In this document: positions 39,765 through 52,500 of the stretch, in pieces
How the letters are laid out: the number at the start of each line of letters is the position of its first letter
How positions within the stretch are numbered: position 1 is the first letter of the stretch
Assembly: GCA_018857735.1 (NCBI GenBank)
Contig: JABMCL010002673.1
Location: 772,501 to 836,500, forward strand
Direction of reading: 5' to 3'
DNA: 64,000 nt
From: Alviniconcha marisindica
Taxonomy: Eukaryota > Mollusca > Gastropoda > Provannidae
Made by a program: the position numbers and the translations under genes
The notes under the pieces: model-generated
The model's database searches: none
The model's input: only the letters and a program-made list of their open reading frames with translations
What the model was told of the DNA's origin: nothing

Positions 39765-40364
39765 AGATCCACGTTTTGCCCCGTCGGTTCACTGTCCACC
39801 TCAAATGTTTTGAGGATGCGTGTGTGCGTGTACTTGTGTATAGCACTGGCATAGTACGAAATGAACTGATACGTGGATAGGCCAACGTACTGCATACTTC
39901 AAGTTCATTCCGTTCACACACACACATTCTCATACCATTTGAGGACCAGCCATGATCCCGACTCGGGATCCACTGTGTACGCGTGTCCGAGTTCGGTGGA
40001 TTATGGAAACACCCCAAAACAACCCAGCATGCACTAAACGAGTGTCACAGTCTTCATAGTGTTGTTGCAACTGGACACTAGCTCTCTACACGAAAGAAGA
40101 AGTAGGAAAAGACTGAGACACCGCGGATGGCGAGGCCACCCGCTTACCTCTAGTCCGATTTGTCTACGTATGTAAAGTAGGTCATGGCCACTGTGGTCAC
40201 CGAGTTACTAGTTTAGGCTGAGGCTGCTACCGTTGCAAGCCAAGTTGTTACACGAGCGTTCAGTAAAGCTCAATGTGCTGTTCGACAGGTTGCGACTAGC
40301 CTCGGTTCTTTCTCTTTCCCTCTCTGTTTTAAAGTTTTTATTTTTATTTGTATAACTAGAAGCA

Positions 40365-43300
40365 ATGGTTCGTCTCCGGAGTCTACCGTGTAAGACTATT
40401 TGGAGGCATGCAGTTGGTACGGACACCACAAAACGAGTACACAAACTTGCTCGCACCATCAGTGCCTCGGCTCAACATAGTCGGTGAGTTGAAGAATACA
40501 GGCACAGTGAGACAAACTGATGATAATATGTAGGAGAGACCCCAGGGTCGAGTGAGATGACATCATGACCAGAGTTAAAGGCTAGATATGTGTGTGTGTG
40601 TGTGTCCTTTTTGTGCTAAAAGATAAATTCTAATGACTGATAATGTGATATTGACATTATATGTAATATGTATATATATATATATATATATATTGGTTGG
40701 AATATTCATACTGTCGTAGAGCCACACTGGGCTCATTTCGACACGCTGAGTTTGCAGGATTTTTGTTGTTGCTTGTGCTGAGTTGTACAAGTTGTATAAG
40801 TAGGTTACCAATTCATTTATTCTTATAGTGCAAACCATACTTTTAGTTGTTTTGAAAGAATAGTTATAGTAACAATGTGGAATGACTGAATAAAACTTGT
40901 ATTAGATATTTATGTCATGTAACCCTGTAAAGCTACAAGCTTGCGTTGAGCAGAGTCTGGAAGTGCAAGTTAAGTTTAACGGCAGTGTCCATTTCTGTGA
41001 CTTGCGTTGTTTTTTTCCTTTCATTGTGATAAGGTAAGTAAGTAAGTAATTTGGTGTTTTACGCCCAGTCAGCCATTGGGGTTATATCAGGGCGAATCAT
41101 GTTAAGGTACTACCCCTGTCATCAAGAACTGATTCGATCCACAGTGAGGTTATGTTAGATGCATATGTCTCATTTTGAAATGTGGCAGAGGATAAGTATG
41201 TCATATCTATCTTATTTTTTAAAATTTATTACTATTTCTTTTGAAAAACAAGATTAGTTGGATGTCAGGGAAATGATAATTGATAGATGTGTTTCTTTCT
41301 GATCCCCCCCCTCCCCCCCTTCTGATCCTGTTTAAGTGGTTAGTAGTATGTCACTTGTCCATAGAGCTTTATTATGAGATTCACTTCTGTGAAGTTAAGA
41401 AGAATATGTATGTTAAAACAACATTTTCGTTCTTTCCGGAAATGGCTATTCTGGATTCTCAAGTGTGTCAAGCCAGACAGCAGCCAATGAGAAACTCAGA
41501 TGGAGCTATACACATGGGATGCCAAGCATGCCGCTGCTTGGTGTTACCATTGGCAACCTGCTTCAGGACCGCGTGGAACAGCACCCAGACAGAGATGCTG
41601 TGGTGTTTCATCAGGACAGGGAACGGCTGTCTTTTCAGCAGTTGCTGACGCAGGTGCGATTATATATATATATATATATATAATCTAGGGCTCCCAGCTG
41701 TTGGACAGAATATGCACTTAAATCAGAGTTCCTTTGATTCAAGATTCAAGATTACTTTATTATCTCATCAGAGATCATCACAGTACCCAATAACACATAT
41801 TTTATATTTTAAAACTCAAAGAACAGTTATTCAAAATACAAAAGTTACATAATAAACAAACTAGTAATTTACGTAATTTACACACACACTGCTTTGACGT
41901 TTGAACAGATTGATCTGTTAAGAAATGCTATTGACTGTAGATTTAGGTATTTGATTTAGGTACGCAAAATTGTCTACCAGATGGAAGAAGCTCATAATGT
42001 TTAGCAAGGACATGGCTGTTGTCACCTACAATCACCCTAGCCTTCCGTACCACACATATATTTGATAAAGGACAAGTGCTTGAACTTTGTCTTCATGAGA
42101 AGTATATAGTGAAAAATCACCTGAGGTATAGAGTGAAAAATCACCCTGGCCTTCAGCTAATGGTGTTACGCAGGTGGAATAAGAGGTTCTTGTTCTACAA
42201 GAAGTGAAGGGTGTGGGAATGGGATTTGGGGTAACATTCATTAACCCCGTCACTGCCATGATGTCATTTGAAAATGACCCATAAAAGTGCAAAATTTGAA
42301 AGCCTTAAGCCTTTTTGTCTTCTTTTTTGCACTGGCATATGAAAGGATTTTCATCAAAATGCATAGCATTGAAAACAGATCTTATAGGACAGTAAAATAT
42401 ACTGTTTGCAGGCGCTTCTGAACATCTTTCAGCCTGAAAAATTTACAGGCTGTGGCAGTGAAGGGGTCAATAAATAGCACTTTTTTTAAAACCTGAAAAT
42501 ACTAATCTAAGCACCTACCCACGCACACACACACTCACACACATACACACACACACACACGCACGCACGCACACACACACCTGCAGACACGTAATTATTG
42601 TTAAACAGATAACATTAACAAACAGGGACTTGTGTCAACATTTTCTAAAATGAGGTATGTCTTTCCAGAAGCATATATATATACAAAACTACCCCATAAT
42701 GCTCACAATGAAAAATAATGAACTGTTGTTGATATTGCCATTTGTTCTTCTCTTTGGTTTCTTGTCAACAGGCAGATCGGCTGGCAGCAGCATTACTGTC
42801 CCTTGGTTTGAAGAAAGGCGACCGTGTGGGAATGTGGGCACCTAACTGCAAAGAATGGGTCATCACTCAATATGCCACAGCCAGAGCTGGTCTTATTTTG
42901 GTAAGAGCTTTGTGTGTGTGTAGACTGGTGAGGGGCAGGGGGAAGGAGCTTGCTGTGTGAAGACTGGGTCATCACTCAGTACGCCACAGCCAGAGTTGGT
43001 CCTATTTTTGTACAATCTTTGTGTGTGTGTGGGGCAGGGGTGGGGATGGGGGGGAGGAGCATTACTCAATATGCCACAGCCATATATATGCCGCAGCCAG
43101 AGTTGGTCTTATTTTGGTAAGAGCTTTGTGTGTGTGTAGACTGGTGAGGGGCAGGGGGAAGGAGTTTGCTGTGCGAAGACTGGGTCATCACTCAATATGC
43201 CACAGCCAGAGTTGGTCATATTTTTCGTACAATCTTTGTGTGTGTGTGTGGTGGTGGGGGGGGGGGGGGAGGAGCATCACTCATATTTTGGTACAATCTT

Positions 43301-43846
43301 TGTGTATGTGTCACTCAATACGCCACAGCCATAGCTGGTCTTATTTTGGTAGGAGCTTTGTGTGTGTGTAGGCTGGCGCAGGTAGGGAGAAGGAGCTTGC
43401 TGTGCAATGACTGGGTGTAGGGGGAAGGAGCTTGCTGTGTGAAGACTGGGTCATCACTTGGTAAGAGCTTTGCTGTGAAATGACTAGGTTATCATTCAAT
43501 ATGCCACAGATAGAGTTGGTCTTTTTCAGGTACAATCTTTGTATGTGTAGACTGGTGGGGGCTAGGGGGAAGGAGCTTACTGTGTGAAGAATGGGTCATC
43601 ACTCAATACACGACAGCCAGAGTTGGTCTTATTTTTATACGATCTTTGGGGTGGGGGTGGGTGGGGGGGAAGGAGTTGCTGTGACTGGGTCATCACTCAA
43701 TATGCCACAACCAGAGCTGGTCTTATTTTGGTACAATCTTTGTGTGTGTGTAGACTGGTGGGGGGTGAGGTAGGGTAGGGGTGGGGGGAGCTTGTTGCAC
43801 AAAGACTGGATCATCACTGAGTATATGCTGTTTCAGAGCTGGTTGT

Positions 43847-43905
<59 letters not shown>

Positions 43906-44473
43906 TTATTTTTCTGTTTAAATTTAAAAAACAACACTTTTTAATAGAAAATGGGTTGTGACAAGGGTGAAATTTACTTTGGTAGGTTGGTGGGTGCATG
44001 GGTTGGGAGGTTGGTGGGTGCAAATAGTGGGTTAATGTACTATCAGGAGCATTATCATATATATATATATATATATCTGACTGTTAAAGGGGAGGGGGGT
44101 AGTAGTCTTGAGATAATGGATTGTTATGGCAAAGTGTATGTGTGTGTGTGTGTGTGTGTGCCTATGCGTGTGTGTGTGTTGGGGGAGGGGATGTGAAGGG
44201 GATGTTGGCCTGCCTCACCCTATAACTTATAAATCACATATGCCAGCCTGAGCACATTGCAGCCCCAGCAACTCAAATTCTCACCACAGATTGTATTTAC
44301 TGTGGTGGTAAGCAGATGTTTATTAGTATGACGGCTGTGTCATTGCTCACACTCCTCTCTTTAATTTAAATTAGAAAATAACCAGATATAGCTTTTTTGC
44401 AATTTTTAAATTTTATTTTATTCTTTGGAACCATCAGATATTGGTTTATGTTCAGTGTCTGAGGCTCCTGAAA

Positions 44474-44547
<74 letters not shown>

Positions 44548-45533
44548 CTTTCAAATACATTACCTCAACCTAACTAAAATGAGTTAGCTCCCTTAGAGAA
44601 AACACCTAGCTGCATTTGGGTTCCCAAAGCAACCCAAAATTATCGTCCTTTAATCCCATGTTTTTGTTGCTGTCGTTGGGGTCTTTTTTTCTTTGTTTTT
44701 CTTTTTACTTTGTAAGTTTGACAGAAAGCAACGTTTTGTTAGATGGTATTTGTGAGAGGACGGCTCAGTTCATCATGCAGACTGTCCTGTCCTTGTAATC
44801 AATGACTGACAAGAAGAAGAATATATATTATTCGTGCCTATGCATAAAGTGTGATTGATATGTGAACACAAAGATAAATATATATTACAAGTGCCTATGC
44901 ATACAGTGTGTTTGATATGTGAACACAAAGATAAATATGTGAACACATACAAGTTGATTTACTTGCTTTGTTTTTGCAGGTCAATGTGAATCCCATGTAC
45001 CAGAAGCTGGAGCTGGAGTACGCCTTGAAGAAGGTAACTTTGGTCTGCTTTAGTGGCATTTGGGAAGTAGTGAAATGTTATAAAAACAAACTTCAGTCAT
45101 GTTAATGAATGTTAGCTGTGAAATGTCATGGTAACCCTTGTAGCGTCCCTGATAAATGATCTCTTGCTGCACTCGGACTGACAGGTGAGCTTTGGCCAGT
45201 CAGTGCCTGCATGTAAGCAGACCCCCTTAGACAAGCCTGTGGACTGTCCAAGTACCGTTTTGATATAAACAAAGTGCGTACCTAGGCTGTTTTCAAGAAC
45301 AATAATCAAGAACCTTGGGTCTGTGCAGTTTGAACACACATTGTGGTTCAAGATTCAAGCTTATTTGATTTCATCAGAGAAATTAAATTTGCGGCTTAAT
45401 ATGTCACAGTAAAAAAAATGTCATGCATTGCATTTTTAGAACTTGGAGAACAACTGTTGTAAAAATACCTAATGTAAAAAGACACATTTTAAACAATCTT
45501 GTATTTTTTTACAGTACATTTGCATAAATATAT

Positions 45534-45611
<78 letters not shown>

Positions 45612-48600
45612 CATGCATTGCATTTTAAATTGTACATTTGTTGTAAATGTCCACAATAAAGTGAAACAGGTAAATGAAATAGATAAATGGTGTTTGCTCC
45701 ACTTGTCTAAGTGCATTAAGCTATGATAAATGGCATTTGCTCCACTTGTCTCGGTAGATGAAGCAATCTGGCTAGAAAGTGAGAGGCCAGTTCCAGTGTC
45801 TGTACAATATGTTCATTATGGTTTCAGGTTGGGTGTAAGGCTCTGGTGGCAGCCCCTAGCTTCAAGGACCTTGATTATTACAAGATGCTGTTTGAACTGA
45901 TGCCGGAGCTAGCCACTGACCCTGTTGGAGACATCAACAGCCACATGTCAGTTCTCTTGTAGCTTACACTAGTTACTGTAATTTTTTTGAGGAAACAAGT
46001 GTTTTTGATTGTAGAATTGCTTTGCATGGGAATTTGTCCCAAAGTTTCACTCTTGCATTTCCTAGAGAGATGGTGCGTGGCTGCCCATGTAGAAGTGTGA
46101 TAATGAAAAATGGTCACACACACAGTACTCTCGCCCTATGGAATGCATAATTTGTCAATGTACAAATCTGAAACAGAACGAGGCCCAGAGCGCTCATGCA
46201 GAAACAACACCCAAGGGAGTTAATTAGCGCTTGAAATGTGTCGCACAAGCACAACAACAAAGACCTGAGTTGCCGACAGTAACTCTCACCTGGTATGCGT
46301 GTAATTTGAGGATGTACCTCTGGTGGTGTTTATGTACCTTGTATTTACACACACGCCAGGTGAGGGTTACCGTAGGCAACTCAGGTCTTTGTTGTTGTGC
46401 TTGTGTGATGTCTTCCAAGTGTTAATTAGCTCCCTTGGGTGTTGTTTTTGTCAATGTACAATTTAGAATTCATTCCAAATTTTTACTCTGGCATGTCTTC
46501 AAATGATGGCGTGTGGCTGCCTATATGGCAGAGTAATAATTAAAAAAATGGTCACACCCACAATACTCTGTGGAATGCATTTGTCAATGTACACATTTTT
46601 ATATAAATATATGTATATACCGAGTGACCCCTAGAGTGTTCTGAACACTACAACTACACTACAACTACACTACAACAATGGCAACAACAACTGTTGCATC
46701 TTATCTCCATCTTTTCCCATTCAGTCTTGAAGAAATTGCTAAGTGTGAAATTGTATCAAGTACAAGTTTGATAAGTTCATATGTGCAGTTAGGACTGAGA
46801 GACTGCTTACTAACAAGAATCTGGGAATCAAATGTTTGTTGCATGTATGTGTTATTAGGACATAGTGTTCAAATTGTGCTTTGCAGTATCAGATTATTAA
46901 TTTATTTCAGAATATTTTCTCTCATTTTTATTTTGTTAATTTATTTCAGCATATTTTCTCTCATTTTTACTCACCCTGATATAACCACACTGGTTGACTG
47001 GGCGTAAAACACCAATTTACTTTACTCTCATTTTTATTACTGGATCCAAACAGTTGAAACACATCGTAGGTTATTCTTTCACACTTTTGTGACCGTTTCC
47101 AAAGGTTTCTAACATGCATGCTTTTTCTCTTGCACCAGATTGCCCGATCTTAAGGTGCTGGTGATGCTGGGAAAAGAAAAGTTTCTGGGGGCTTTCAATT
47201 TTGATGACATATTGGAAGCAGCTGGCCTTGCAGAGGTCAGGGCGGTTTTAGATATCCAAGATACACTGCAGTTTGATGATCCAATCAACATTCAGTTTAC
47301 ATCTGTAAGTAAAGCATGAAGTCTTACTGTTTTGTTCTAAGAAGTTAGAAGAGGAGGGAGATTTTTTTATTATTTTTATTTAAAGAAAGAAGAAGAAAAG
47401 CCCCTTTGTGACATGGTGGGACCATGGAAAATGTAAATCTGATATGTGTTAATAAACTGTTCAAAGAGTTTGGGCAGTAATTTAAGCTGTGTTGTTGTTT
47501 GACTGCTCCATTGCTATCGGTTAAGATATTACACTTCTTGGCTAGACATACTTGAATGAAAAAAAAGAAAAAGAAGGTTATTCACAAGGGGGTAGTCATC
47601 AAATATGTTTTGTATTTTGATAAAATATTCCTGATAATGATATCCTCTATGATATCTACTGCAGTTTACTCTTGGGGCAATTTTGTCTGGTCTTCATGTT
47701 TGAAGTACCACGTCTTATGGACATGAACAAATTTAATGTTATGAAGTACAGATTTGCACAGTACAGCAGTAAAGTGTGACACAAAAAAGCAGTGATGCAT
47801 ATCTTCTGCAGTTGCTGCTGTGTGCCCATGTGTGTGTGTGTGTGTGTGGTGTGTGAGTAATACAATATTATAACTATATCATTATTATTTTTTAGGTTTT
47901 ACCATTATATACATTTTTTTGTTATCTTGTAAAGCACAGTGTGCTACCCTTGTCAGTGAGATAAGGAAATGACAGTACACACTACATAAATGACATAGTT
48001 TGCTCTCATGGGTTATACATGTCATGCAGGGAACTACGGGGTTTCCCAAGGGAGCCACACTGTCCCACCACAACATTGTGAACAACAGTTACAGTGTGGG
48101 TCGAAGGCTGGACTATCACAACAGGGTAAGAAGGCAGTGCAACCTGATATAGAGTAACTGTGACTGTGTGATTCATCTTGTGGTGACCCTCCACAGTTGA
48201 TGAGATGTAAAACTCCCCCCCCCCATTTTTTCCCTTCCACTTCCTGCGTACAATGCTTAAAACTTAGTAGTTAGCCACTGGAAATGTACTATACTAAAAA
48301 AACAACAACAACAACAACTTATTGTTAATTCTTTTGAATCACGCTTCATTTCAGCCACTGCCACTGGAAATGTGCTATAGTAAAAAAGAAAAAGAAAAAA
48401 AGGACTGAATGTTAATTTTTCCTGAACCACATTTGATTCCAAGTAAGTGTTGTGTTGTTGTTTTTTTACTTGCTTTTCCAGGAAGCACGCATCTGCATGC
48501 CTGTGCCGCTGTACCATTGTTTCGGTATGGTGCTGGGGTGTCTGCAAGTTCCATGTCATGGTGCTACTGTGGTTTTCCCCTCTCAAGCTTTTGATGCTGG

Positions 48601-51600
48601 TTTGTCTCTGCAGGCCGCCCAGGCGGAAAGGTCACTATGTGTGCATTGTCACTGAGAGCTCTGGGTGTTGCTTTTGTGTGCACCTCCTCTTTCTGTTCCT
48701 CCTCTTTCTGTTCTTCTTCTTTTTTTTTCTTTTCTTTTTTCTTTTCTTTTTCTTCTTCTCTTTTTTCTTTTCTTTCTTTTTCTTTTTTCTTTTCTTCTTC
48801 TGGTTTTTTTCTTTTCTTCTTCTTCTTATGCCTAAATGAGCATTCTAATGTGAGAGAACTGTATAACTGTATAGCAATGTTGGGCCAGTGTGTGCCTGGA
48901 GGGAGGGAGTGGATCTCTGTAACTGTGTTGCAAGTGATTTCTCAACAGTCATTGGTGACAGTGTGCTTTAAACTGACTTAAAGACTTTTATTCATGAATT
49001 AGGAATTGTGGGTAATTTATCCATTGTAAAAAAAAAAAAGGGTCCAAAGTTTCTTGCTTTGAAAACAGTGGTGATCATTCTGTTTCTTCTCCAAAGAAAA
49101 AAGAAGAAGAAAAAAAAGAAGGGTACTGGTAATTCTTTCGAGTTAAATATAATCAAGTATATTAATAATTAAAACAGTTCAGCTTTCTTTTTACTTAAAT
49201 ATAACCAAGTATATTATAATTAAAGCAGTTCAGCTTTGATACAATCCTGGTGCATTCTCATGCCTACTTGCAGCCTTGCATGGCTACACAAAGCTGTCTC
49301 TTTGTCTCTGTGCACCTGCTTCTATGAAAAGCTAAGTGCAATGGCTTAACAGGGGTACAGCCCATGAACACTAGCGACTGTGTATGTGAACAGATGCACT
49401 GCACTGTATGGAGTTCCAACAATGTTCATCGACATGCTGAACCATGATCAATTGCCCACAGTCGATCTTACCTCACTGTACACTGGCATTATGGCGGGGT
49501 CACCTTGTCCAGTAGAGGTCATGCGCAAGGTCATGGAAAAAATGCACCTGAGTGAAGTCACAGTAAGTTGTTTCTTAGTTTGGATATAGTGAGGCCCCTG
49601 TTGGGGGATATTCAGGCAGAAAATATTCTGTAACTGGTCTCAGGATTTGTGAGATGTGTGCCATGGCTTTTGCTGCTTCACATTCACTCATGTTTTTGAT
49701 CTAGATGCAGTAAAGCACCCTTATTTACTTATCATTTGTTTTGATTGGGGCCTCATCTTTCTTTGGTTTTTACTCACACTTATGTGGCTATGTCACAGCA
49801 TATGTCAAAGGTGTGCGTTCATTTCATTGAAAGAGCAGTATGTGCACCTGTGTTACAAGGTTGTCCTGTGCCTATGAGGCAGTTGTGCTGTCATTTCTGT
49901 ATGCACCTGTGTTACAAGCATGTCATGTACCTGTGTCGCAGGTGTGCTATGGCTCTACAGAGACGAGCCCGGTGACGTTCCAAAGTCTGCGTGACTGCAG
50001 TGTGGACAAACGCGTCTCCACTGTGGGGTGTGTGGCCAGCCACGTGGAGGTAAACACATATGTGGACTTCAGAGCATACTTACACCCCACGCCGCCTTTT
50101 CATAATAGTTTTTCTCTTCTCTTTCTTCAGTGCATCCCATGTGCATTTCACTGTTGTTTTTTGGGTGTTTTTTTTAAGAGACTAGACAGAGTTGTGGATG
50201 TGAACAGAAGCTGCCAATCACCTGAGCAGCTTCAACCAATCAGAACATCACAAATAATATTCCATGCAAAAAGCCCAAAGAGGGGCAGCTGATTGGCCAA
50301 AGTTGTTGATGAAAATAGCATTGTCAGTCTTTTGAATGTGACGAGTACATGTGCCGTCTACCTTTGATTACCAAAAATGGACACATTGCATTATTGTGTG
50401 TCTGACAGGCCAAAGTGGTGGATGAAAACAGCATTGTCGGCATTTTGAATGTGATGAGTACGGGTGCCATCTGCCTTTGATTATCACAAATAGACACGTT
50501 GCATTATTGTGTGTCTGACAGGCCAAAGTGGTGGATGAAAACAGCATTGTCAGCGTTTTGAATGTGATGAGTACGGGTGCCATCTGCCTTTGATTATCAC
50601 AAATAGACACATTGCATTATTGTGTGTTTGACAGGCCAAAGTGGTGGATGAAAACAGCATTGTCAGCCTTTTGAATGTGATGAGTACAGGTGCCGTCTAC
50701 CTTTGATTACCAAAAATGGACATGTTGCATTATTGTGTGTGACAGGCCAAAGTGGTGGATGAGAATGGCAGCATCGTCCCTGTGGGTGTGACAGGGGAGC
50801 TGTGCACCCGGGGTTACACCACTATGCTGGGCTACTGGAAGGATGTGGAGAAAACTGCTGAGTGCATCAAGCAGGACCGCTGGTTTTACACAGGGTATGT
50901 GAGAGCAGTTGTTGGAGACTGGTTTTAAATAGGAGAAAACTGCCGAGTATATCAATCAGGACTGCTGGTTTTACACAGGGTATGTGAGAGCAGTTGTTGG
51001 AGACTGGTTTTAAATAGGAGAAAACTGCCGAGTATATCAATCAGGACTGCTGGTTTTACACAGGGTATGTGAGAGCAGTTGTTGGAGACTGGTTTTAAAT
51101 AGGAGACAACTGCTGCGTGTATCAATCAAGACTGCTGGTTTTACACAGGGTATGTGAGAGCAGTTGTTGGAGACTGGTTTTAAATAGGAGACAACTGCTG
51201 CGTATATCAATCAAGACTGCTGGTTTTACACAGGGTATGTGAGAGCAGTTGTTGGAGACTGGTTTTAAATAGGAGACAACTGCTGCGTATATCAATCAAG
51301 GACTGCTGGTTTTACACAGGGTATGTGAGAGCAGTTGTTGGAGACTGGTTTTAAATAGGAGAAAACTGCTGTGTATATCAATCAGGACTGCTGGTTTTAC
51401 ACAGGGTTTGTTGGAGACTGGTTTTAAATAGGAGAAAACTGCTGAGTGCCTCAAGTAGGGCTGTTGGCTTTACACAGGGATTACTGAAGCCTGATTTTAA
51501 ATAGGAGAAACTGCCAAGTGCATCAAACAGGGCTTCTGGTTTTACACAGGGTGTGCATGAGAGCAGTCATTGAAAACTGGTTTTATGTAGGAAAAAACTG

Positions 51601-52463
51601 CTGAGTGCATCAATCAAAACTGCTAGTTTTACACAGGGTATGTGAGAGCAGTTGTTGGAGACTGGTTTCAACCAAGAGAAAACTGCCAAGTATATCAAAC
51701 AGGACTGTTGGTTTTACACAGGGATTGTTGAAGACTGGTTTTACATCAGAGAAAACTGACAAGTGATGTTTTACATGGGAGAAAACTGACAAGTGATGTG
51801 GTTTTACATCGGAGAAAACTGACAAGTGAGGTGGTTTTACATGGGAGAAAACTGACAAGTGAGGTGGTTTTACATCAGAGAAAACTGACAAGTGAGGTGG
51901 TTTTACATGGGAGAAAACTGACAAGTGAGGTGGTTTTACATGGGAGAAAACTGACAAGTGAAATGGTTTTACATCGAAGTAAACTGACAAGTGCATCAAA
52001 TAGGACGGCTGGTTTTACACAGGGTATGTGAGAGCAGGCATTAGAGACTGGTTTGAAATAGGAGAAAATCGCTGTCTTGGGTGTCTTGTTTTAACAGGCT
52101 TTGTTGGAGCAGTCATTGGAGACTGCTTTTAAATAGGAGAAAACTGCCATATGCATCAAGCAGGACCACTGGTTTTACAAAGGGTACGTTTGAGTAGTGT
52201 AGGGAGGCTGATTTTACATTCAGTTTTGTATACTGCATGCTTATGTGAAGCTGATTTGCTTTGTTATGGTAGTGCCGGGAGACTGGTTTTTAAATAGTTT
52301 TGTGTAGACATGAAGCTGATTCACCATGTGAAGAGAGAAGAAGGTAAACTTAGGAGACTGGTATTTAAATAAGTAGTTAATCTGTTGTGGAATTTGATGG
52401 GAGTTCTGTGTTCTTTGTAGTTTTCAGCTGTTCCTGTTCTTGCATGGGCATACATGCTGCTCA

Positions 52464-52500
<37 letters not shown>

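Larger units (their letters stand above)
35441..40364. other. Gene-free repeat mosaic between SUMO and ACSF2
   Basis: No host gene exon was recognised. The region is built of nested copies of repeat families A and B, a duplicated element of about 370 bases (37090-37480 and 39326-39690), a LINE fragment, two tRNA-like segments, a G-rich tract at 36826-36867 and a poly-C tract near 37760-37780. CpG is more frequent here than in flanking introns. Confidence 0.7.

Noticed and set aside
39317..40017. Overlapping long frames on both strands (171-212 codons)
   Set aside because: They coincide with dispersed repeats also present at 37090-37480, and no protein family was recognised.
46224..46425. Matching 64-codon frames on opposite strands
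   Set aside because: They are similar only because the sequence is an inverted repeat (foldback MITE).
48637..48981. Phe/Ser-rich frame of 114 codons
   Set aside because: Translation of a TTCTTT pyrimidine tract in ACSF2 intron 8.
50290..50770. CRISPR-like regular repeat
   Set aside because: Unit length is 112 bases with no unique spacers and exon sequence inside, in a eukaryotic gene. It is a tandem duplication.
51610..52031. Repetitive frames reading [11 protein letters not shown] or [11 protein letters not shown]
   Set aside because: They arise from the roughly 35-base sub-array in ACSF2 intron 11.
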